DNA of 62,110 nucleotides from Chromobacterium aquaticum (GTDB lineage: Bacteria; Pseudomonadota; Gammaproteobacteria; Burkholderiales; Chromobacteriaceae), in NCBI RefSeq assembly GCF_021129195.1, contig NZ_JAJOHW010000005.1, positions 1 through 62,110 on the forward strand, read 5' to 3'. Under the pieces are notes generated by a model, which was not told where the DNA came from, did no database searches, and worked only from the letters and a program-made list of their open reading frames with translations. Positions 57,367-62,110 of the stretch are shown piece by piece. The first letter of the stretch is position 1. Every line of letters starts with the position of its first letter. The translations under genes and the position numbers were made by a program.

Positions 57367-57440
57367 GCCTCAATACTCTTTGACAGTTGATGTTGCGCCG
57401 CCTCATGCAACTTGTGGGCGAACCTGGCTATCATAGCCGG

Positions 57441-58877
57441 ATGAGCAAACAGACCCTGCTGGCCGGCGTGCTGGCGCTGACCCTGCTGCACCCTCCCGTC
57501 TCTTATGCCGATCTGCCCGACCTGGGCGAGGTGTCCGACGCCTCGCTGACGCTGGCGGACGAGAACCGCATCGGCCGCCAGGCCTGGCGCGCGATGCTGG
57601 AGGCCGGCGACATCGTCGACGATCAGGAAGTCAACGACTACCTCAACGATATCGGCGGCCGGCTGTCCAGCGGCGTCAAGCTGCCCGGCGTCGGCTTCAC
57701 CTATTTCTGCGTCAACGACAGCGGCATCAACGCCTTCGCCATGCCCGGCGGCTATATCGGCATCAATATCGGCCTGCTGCTGGCGACCCAGAGCGAGGGC
57801 GAGCTCGCCTCGGTGCTGGGGCATGAAACCGCCCACGTCGCCCAGCGCCACATCGCGCGGATGAAGGCGGCTAGCAGCGCCACCAGTCCCTTGCTATTGC
57901 TGGGCACCATCATCGCCGCCGCGCTGGCGGCCAAGGCCGGCAGCGGCCAGGGCGCGATGGGGGTGGTGTCCGCCGGCATGGGCTTGTCGATTTCCAATCA
58001 ATTGGCGTTTTCACGCGATTTCGAGCGCGAGGCCGACCGTGTCGGCATGCAGTATATGAGTCAGGCTGGTTTCGATGTGCGCAGCATGCCGGCCTTCTTT
58101 CAGCGGCTGCAGCAGAACGAACGCTACAGCGACAACGCGGCGCTGGCCTTTCTGCGCACCCACCCGGTGACGCTGGAGCGCATCAGCGAGGCCGAGAACC
58201 GGGCGCTGGATTATCCGGTGAAGATGCGCGCAGACAGCAGCGACTATCTATTGGTGCGCGAGAAGCTGCGCGCCACGGTGATGACGCAGGAGGAGGGCCT
58301 GCGTTATTACGAAGCCGCGCTCGATCGCGGTCTGTATCTGAACGAGGGCGCGCAGTGGTATGGCCTGGCCCAGGTCAAGCTGCGCCAGCGTGATATCGCC
58401 GGCGCGCGCCAGGCCTTGGCCAAGGCGCGGAGCAAGCTGCCGGATCATCCCATGCTGCGAGGCCTGGAGGTGGCGATAGAGCGCGAGCGCAAGGACTGGC
58501 CCGCCGCCCGCGGCGCGGTGCGCGCCGGCCTCGTCCGTTTTCCGCAGAGCCAGTCGCTGCAGTTGCTGGACATCGATATCGCCATCGCCAGCGGCGACAA
58601 TCAGGGCGCGCTGAGCCTGATCAAGAGCCGCTTGAGCCAGCGGCCGGATGACCCGGCGCTATACCGGCGCCAGGCCGGGCTGTACGTGGACCGCGACCCG
58701 TTGCGTTATCACGCGGCCCTGGGCAATGCCTTCTATTATGAACAGCGCTACTCGCCGGCGATGGAGCAGTTCCAACTGGCCAGCAAGGCCAAGGGCGACG
58801 ACTTCTACCTGCGCTCTTCGATCGAAGCGCGCATCCGCGAGCTGGACCGGCTGGTGCGGGAAGAGAAGAAGAAGTAG
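57441..58877 (+). CDS. bepA: BepA-like periplasmic M48 protease/chaperone with TPRs
   Basis: A 478-residue periplasmic protein with signal MSKQTLLAGVLALTLLHPPVSYA. Zinc motif HETAH at 128-132, third ligand in FEREADRVGMQYMSQAGFD, the active-site plug loop after it, then TPR-like helices from about 285 to the end (EEGLRYYEAALDRGLYLNEGAQWYGLAQVKLRQ). The layout matches E. coli BepA (YfgC), which assists or degrades LptD and BamA substrates. ATG 57441. Confidence 0.93.
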   Translation: MSKQTLLAGVLALTLLHPPVSYADLPDLGEVSDASLTLADENRIGRQAWRAMLEAGDIVDDQEVNDYLNDIGGRLSSGVKLPGVGFTYFCVNDSGINAFAMPGGYIGINIGLLLATQSEGELASVLGHETAHVAQRHIARMKAASSATSPLLLLGTIIAAALAAKAGSGQGAMGVVSAGMGLSISNQLAFSRDFEREADRVGMQYMSQAGFDVRSMPAFFQRLQQNERYSDNAALAFLRTHPVTLERISEAENRALDYPVKMRADSSDYLLVREKLRATVMTQEEGLRYYEAALDRGLYLNEGAQWYGLAQVKLRQRDIAGARQALAKARSKLPDHPMLRGLEVAIERERKDWPAARGAVRAGLVRFPQSQSLQLLDIDIAIASGDNQGALSLIKSRLSQRPDDPALYRRQAGLYVDRDPLRYHAALGNAFYYEQRYSPAMEQFQLASKAKGDDFYLRSSIEARIRELDRLVREEKKK

Positions 58878-59189
58878 GCGCGCAACTGAAACAAATGTTT
58901 CAATTTGCGACAGCAAATCGCAAAAAAACAACATGGTGCGGCGCAATAATCGATGTTTTCCACCCGGAAACAAGCGTTAGTACGCTTGACCTATTCCTTT
59001 GTGAAAGCGGGTGGACGTACACTTGCTCAAGATACGACGCTCTTTTCGAAAATGAACATTTTTATTTGCGATTGCGTTCGTTTATAATCTGAAGCTAATA
59101 AATAGGTTCGAATTCGAGCCGATTGAAATAACGCGGGGCCGCGCAGTGCTACATACGGCCCCCGATCCACCTTGCTGTGAGGACCAGAG
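58878..59189. promoter_or_regulatory. aceE upstream region
   Basis: About 310 bp without a gene. Soon after the bepA stop come two hairpins, GAAAC-AAAT-GTTTC and ATTTGC-GACA-GCAAAT, near 58888-58920, which may terminate bepA. A good -10 box TATAAT is at 59083-59088, with a weak -35 upstream, about 100 bp before the aceE ATG. A regulator site was not identified. Confidence 0.45.
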
Positions 59190-61853
59190 ATGGCTGCAAC
59201 TTTCCCTGACGATATCGATCCGTTGGAAACCCAGGAATGGACTGAAGCGCTGGAGTCGGTGCTGGACGCCGAAGGCCCGGAGCGCGCGCATTACCTGCTG
59301 GAACAACTGGTTGAGCGCACCCGCCGCCGCGGCGCCCATCTGCCGTTTGACGCCACCACCGCATACCAGAACAGCATTCCGCTCGGCAAAGAAATGAAGT
59401 CGCCGGGCAACCACGAGCTGGAGCATCGCATCCGCTCGATCAATCGCTGGAACGCCGCCGCTTTGGTGCTGCGCGCCGGCAAGAAGGACCTGGAACTGGG
59501 CGGCCACATCGCCTCCTTCCAGTCCTCCGCCACCCTGTACGACGTCGGTTTCAACCACTTCTGGCGCGCCCAGAACGATGAGCAAGACGGCGATCTGATC
59601 TACTTCCAGGGCCACATTTCCCCGGGCGTGTACGCGCGCGCCTTCATGGAAGGTCGCCTCTCCACCGAACAGCTGGACAGCTTCCGCCAGGAAGTGGACG
59701 GCAACGGCCTGTCCTCCTATCCGCACCCGTGGCTGATGAAGGACTTCTGGCAGTTCCCGACCGTGTCGATGGGCCTGGGCCCCTTGATGGCCATCTATCA
59801 GGCCCGCTTCCTCAAGTACCTGGAAAGCCGCGGTCTGGCCAAGACCCATGGCCGCAAGGTGTGGTGCTTCTGCGGCGACGGCGAGATGGACGAGCCGGAA
59901 TCGCTGGGCGCGATCTCCATGGCCGCCCGTGAAGGCCTGGACAACCTGATCTTCGTGATCAACTGCAACCTGCAGCGTCTGGACGGCCCGGTGCGCGGCA
60001 ACGGCAAGATCATCCAGGAACTGGAAGGCGATTTCCGCGGTTCCGGCTGGAATGTGCTGAAAGTGATCTGGGGCTCGCGTTGGGACCCGCTGCTGGCGAT
60101 GGACAGCAAGGGCCTGCTGAGAAAGCGCATGGACGAATGCGTGGACGGCGATTACCAGACCTTCAAATCCAAGGACGGCGCTTACGTTCGCGAACACTTC
60201 TTCGGCAAATACCCGGAGCTGCGCGAAATGGTCGCCAATATGTCCGACGACGAGATCTGGGCGCTGAACCGCGGCGGCCATGACCCGCACAAGGTGTACG
60301 CCGCCTACCACGAGGCGTCCAACAACGCCAACGGCCGTCCGACCGTGATCCTGGCCAAGACCATCAAGGGTTACGGCATGGGCGCTTCCGGCGAAGCCAA
60401 GAACATCGCGCACCAGGCCAAGAAGATGGACCTGGATTCGCTGCGCAACTTCCGCGACCGTTTCGGCATTCCGGTTTCCGATGAAGACCTGGCTAACGTG
60501 CCGTACTACCTGCCGGCCGAAGACAGCCCGGAAATGAAGTATATGCGCGAGCGCCGCGCGGCGCTGGGCGGCTACCTGCCGGCGCGCAAGCCGGTGACCA
60601 ATGCGCTGCAAGTGCCGGCACTGTCCGTGTTCGACGCGCAGCTGCAAGCGTCGGGTGACCGCGAGTTCTCCACCACGATGGCCTTCGTCCGCATGCTGGG
60701 CACCATCATGAAGGACAAGAACATCGGCCAGCGCGTGGTGCCCATCGTGCCGGACGAGTCCCGCACCTTCGGCATGGAAGGCATGTTCCGCCAGTACGGC
60801 ATCTGGTCCACCCAGGGTCAGAACTACGTGCCGCAAGACCATGACCAGCTGATGTTCTACAAGGAATCCAAGGACGGTCAGATTCTGCAGGAAGGCATCA
60901 ACGAGCCGGGCGCGATGGCCGACTGGATCGCCGCGGCGACCAGCTACGCCAACAGCAGCCAGCAGATGATTCCGTTCTACATCTACTACTCGATGTTCGG
61001 CTTCCAGCGCATCGGCGACCTGGCCTGGGCCGCCGGCGACATGCGCGCCCGCGGCTTCCTGCTGGGCGGCACCGCCGGCCGCACCACGCTGAACGGCGAA
61101 GGCCTGCAGCACGAAGACGGCCACAGCCACATCCAGGCCGGCCTGATCCCGAACTGCATCAGCTACGACCCGACCTTCGCCTACGAACTGGCGGTGATCG
61201 TGCAAGACGGCCTGCGCCGCATGTACGCCGAGCAGGAAGACGTCTTCTACTACCTGACCCTGATGAACGAAAACTACGTTCACCCGGCGATGCCGGCGGG
61301 CGCGGAAGAGGGCATCCTGAAGGGCATGTACCTGCTGCAGGACGGCGGCGACGCCAAGGTGAAAGTACAGCTGATGGGCTCCGGCACCATTCTGCGCGAA
61401 GTGATGGCCGCGGCCGATCTGCTGAAGAACGATTTCGGCGTGGCCGCCGACATCTGGAGCGTGACCTCCTTCAACCAGCTGCGTCGCGACGGCATGGAAG
61501 CCGAGCGCCACAATCTGCTGCACCCGACCGCCGAGGCGCGCGCCTGCTACGTCGAACAGCAGCTGGCCGGCCGTCAGGGCCCGGTGGTGGCCGCTACCGA
61601 CTACATCCGCAACTACGCCGACCAGATCCGCGAATACGTTCCGGGCCGTTACGTGGTGCTGGGCACCGACGGCTTCGGCCGCTCCGACAGCCGCGCCAAC
61701 CTGCGTTCCTTCTTCGAGGTGGACCGCTACCACGTGGCGCTGGCTGCTCTGTCCGCGCTGGCGCGCGACGGCAAGATCGAAGCGTCCAAGGTGGCCGAGG
61801 CGATCGCCAAGTACGGAATCAAGACCGACAAGCTGCCTAGCTGGAAAGTGTAA
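59190..61853 (+). CDS. aceE: Pyruvate dehydrogenase E1, homodimeric
   Basis: An 887-residue ThDP enzyme that decarboxylates pyruvate and feeds acetyl to E2. Length equals E. coli AceE. ThDP motif begins at GDGEMDEPESLG (229-240) and ends around FVINCNLQRLDGPVRGN; the hexapeptide-like region GFQRIGDLAWAAGDMRARGFLLGGTAGRTTLNGEGLQHEDGHSH is conserved. Start ATG 59190 after GAGGACCAGAG. aceF follows 120 bp downstream. Confidence 0.97.
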   Translation: MAATFPDDIDPLETQEWTEALESVLDAEGPERAHYLLEQLVERTRRRGAHLPFDATTAYQNSIPLGKEMKSPGNHELEHRIRSINRWNAAALVLRAGKKDLELGGHIASFQSSATLYDVGFNHFWRAQNDEQDGDLIYFQGHISPGVYARAFMEGRLSTEQLDSFRQEVDGNGLSSYPHPWLMKDFWQFPTVSMGLGPLMAIYQARFLKYLESRGLAKTHGRKVWCFCGDGEMDEPESLGAISMAAREGLDNLIFVINCNLQRLDGPVRGNGKIIQELEGDFRGSGWNVLKVIWGSRWDPLLAMDSKGLLRKRMDECVDGDYQTFKSKDGAYVREHFFGKYPELREMVANMSDDEIWALNRGGHDPHKVYAAYHEASNNANGRPTVILAKTIKGYGMGASGEAKNIAHQAKKMDLDSLRNFRDRFGIPVSDEDLANVPYYLPAEDSPEMKYMRERRAALGGYLPARKPVTNALQVPALSVFDAQLQASGDREFSTTMAFVRMLGTIMKDKNIGQRVVPIVPDESRTFGMEGMFRQYGIWSTQGQNYVPQDHDQLMFYKESKDGQILQEGINEPGAMADWIAAATSYANSSQQMIPFYIYYSMFGFQRIGDLAWAAGDMRARGFLLGGTAGRTTLNGEGLQHEDGHSHIQAGLIPNCISYDPTFAYELAVIVQDGLRRMYAEQEDVFYYLTLMNENYVHPAMPAGAEEGILKGMYLLQDGGDAKVKVQLMGSGTILREVMAAADLLKNDFGVAADIWSVTSFNQLRRDGMEAERHNLLHPTAEARACYVEQQLAGRQGPVVAATDYIRNYADQIREYVPGRYVVLGTDGFGRSDSRANLRSFFEVDRYHVALAALSALARDGKIEASKVAEAIAKYGIKTDKLPSWKV

Positions 61854-61858
61854 TCGCA

Positions 61859-61900
61859 AAGCGGAAGCCCCGGTTCAGACCGGGGTCTTCCGCCTTTGCA
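61859..61900 (+). terminator. Hairpin in the aceE-aceF gap
   Basis: GCGGAAGCCCCGGT pairs with ACCGGGGTCTTCCGC around TCAG. A partial repeat, AAGCCCC/GGGGCTT, occurs at about 61934-61951. No T-run, so it is more likely an mRNA-stabilising or processing hairpin than a full stop. Confidence 0.55.
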
Positions 61901-61973
61901 TGGCAAGCGAATCTGTAGCGGATATCCGGCGGCAAGCCCCAGCAGGGGCTTCCGCCTTACGAATGGAAAGCTC

Positions 61974-62110
61974 ATGAGCAATCTGATCGAATTGAAAGTG
62001 CCCGACATCGGCGGTCACAGCAATGTAGACATCATCGAAGTATTCATCGCCCCGGGCCAGACCGTGTCCGTGGACGACTCCCTGATCACGCTGGAAACCG
62101 ACAAGGCCAC
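61974..62110 (+). CDS. aceF: Dihydrolipoamide acetyltransferase E2, N-terminal part
   Basis: The first 45 codons of E2 run off the right edge. It shows the lipoyl domain MSNLIELKVPDIGGHSNVDI and the lipoyl-lysine motif ITLETDKA (K44). ATG 61974 with GGAAAG upstream. The place after aceE is the normal order. Confidence 0.95.
   Translation, partial: MSNLIELKVPDIGGHSNVDIIEVFIAPGQTVSVDDSLITLETDKA

Noticed and set aside
59082-61859. 925-codon minus-strand frame opposite aceE
   Set aside because: Shadow of aceE, which matches the E1 family over its full length.

Overview
The window looks like a chromosome segment of a Chromobacterium-type betaproteobacterium (Neisseriales). It is GC-rich, and it carries a beta-type mla operon (mlaFEDCB-mlaA), hemL and hemJ close together, rsfS-rlmH, dapC-dapD, and an AcrAB-OprM-type efflux operon that resembles the CdeAB-OprM pump described for Chromobacterium. 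This assignment comes from recognising the proteins, not from a database search.

Layout. 0-6 kb: 5' part of a SNF2-type helicase gene, hemL, a DJ-1/PfpI protein, a CYTH phosphatase-like protein, hemJ, a YjbR protein, an M48 lipoprotein and a rubredoxin. 5.9-7.4 kb: thiD-thiE. 7.4-13 kb: a little-understood metabolic/regulatory patch with two paralogous small proteins of unknown function, a PAS-HTH regulator, a cupin, and a GntR-MFS-small protein-amidohydrolase cluster. 13-20 kb: fadH, a Tsx-like channel, an ATL protein, a metallo-hydrolase and a chemoreceptor. 19.9-29.8 kb: a nucleotidyltransferase, then an accessory island made of a structured-RNA candidate and an orphan P2-type baseplate/tail-fibre module (gpW, two gpI, gpJ, four fibre proteins and their chaperones) without tube, sheath, capsid, lysis or integrase genes. 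29.8-36.4 kb: RND efflux operon and its divergent TetR regulator. 36.5-39.7 kb: ABC exporter, ibaG, murA. 39.9-44.3 kb: yjdM-like gene and the Mla phospholipid transport operon. 44.6-54.2 kb: dapD, dapC, a DMT transporter, a GNAT, slyX, a Na+/H+-antiporter-family protein, DUF2325, rlmH-rsfS-nadD, carbonic anhydrase and DUF2804. 54.3-57.2 kb: an ArsR-YeeE-YeeE-SulP sulfur import operon. 57.4-62.1 kb: bepA-like gene, aceE and the start of aceF.

Two signals stand out beyond ordinary gene content. First, a family of about 140-150 bp MITE-like elements with terminal inverted repeats ends exactly on the stop codons of fadH, the chemoreceptor gene and murA, and a degenerate copy and a 43 bp relic sit on the stops of the SulP gene and a secreted-protein gene. 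The 3 bp flanking duplications (TTA/TTA, TTA/TTA, TAA/TAA) mean that insertion into a stop codon rebuilds the stop. One copy has its core inverted relative to its arms, and the central hairpin has a copy-specific 5-nt loop. Second, the tail-fibre island has a composite W-I-H-G / J-I-H' order, with a conserved inverted repeat at three cassette borders. It reads as a receptor-binding cassette store or a heavily rearranged tail remnant.

The housekeeping genes fall into coherent units: haem and thiamine synthesis, outer-membrane lipid asymmetry (Mla), lysine/peptidoglycan precursor synthesis (dapC, dapD, murA), ribosome maturation (rsfS, rlmH), NAD synthesis (nadD) and pyruvate oxidation (aceE, aceF).
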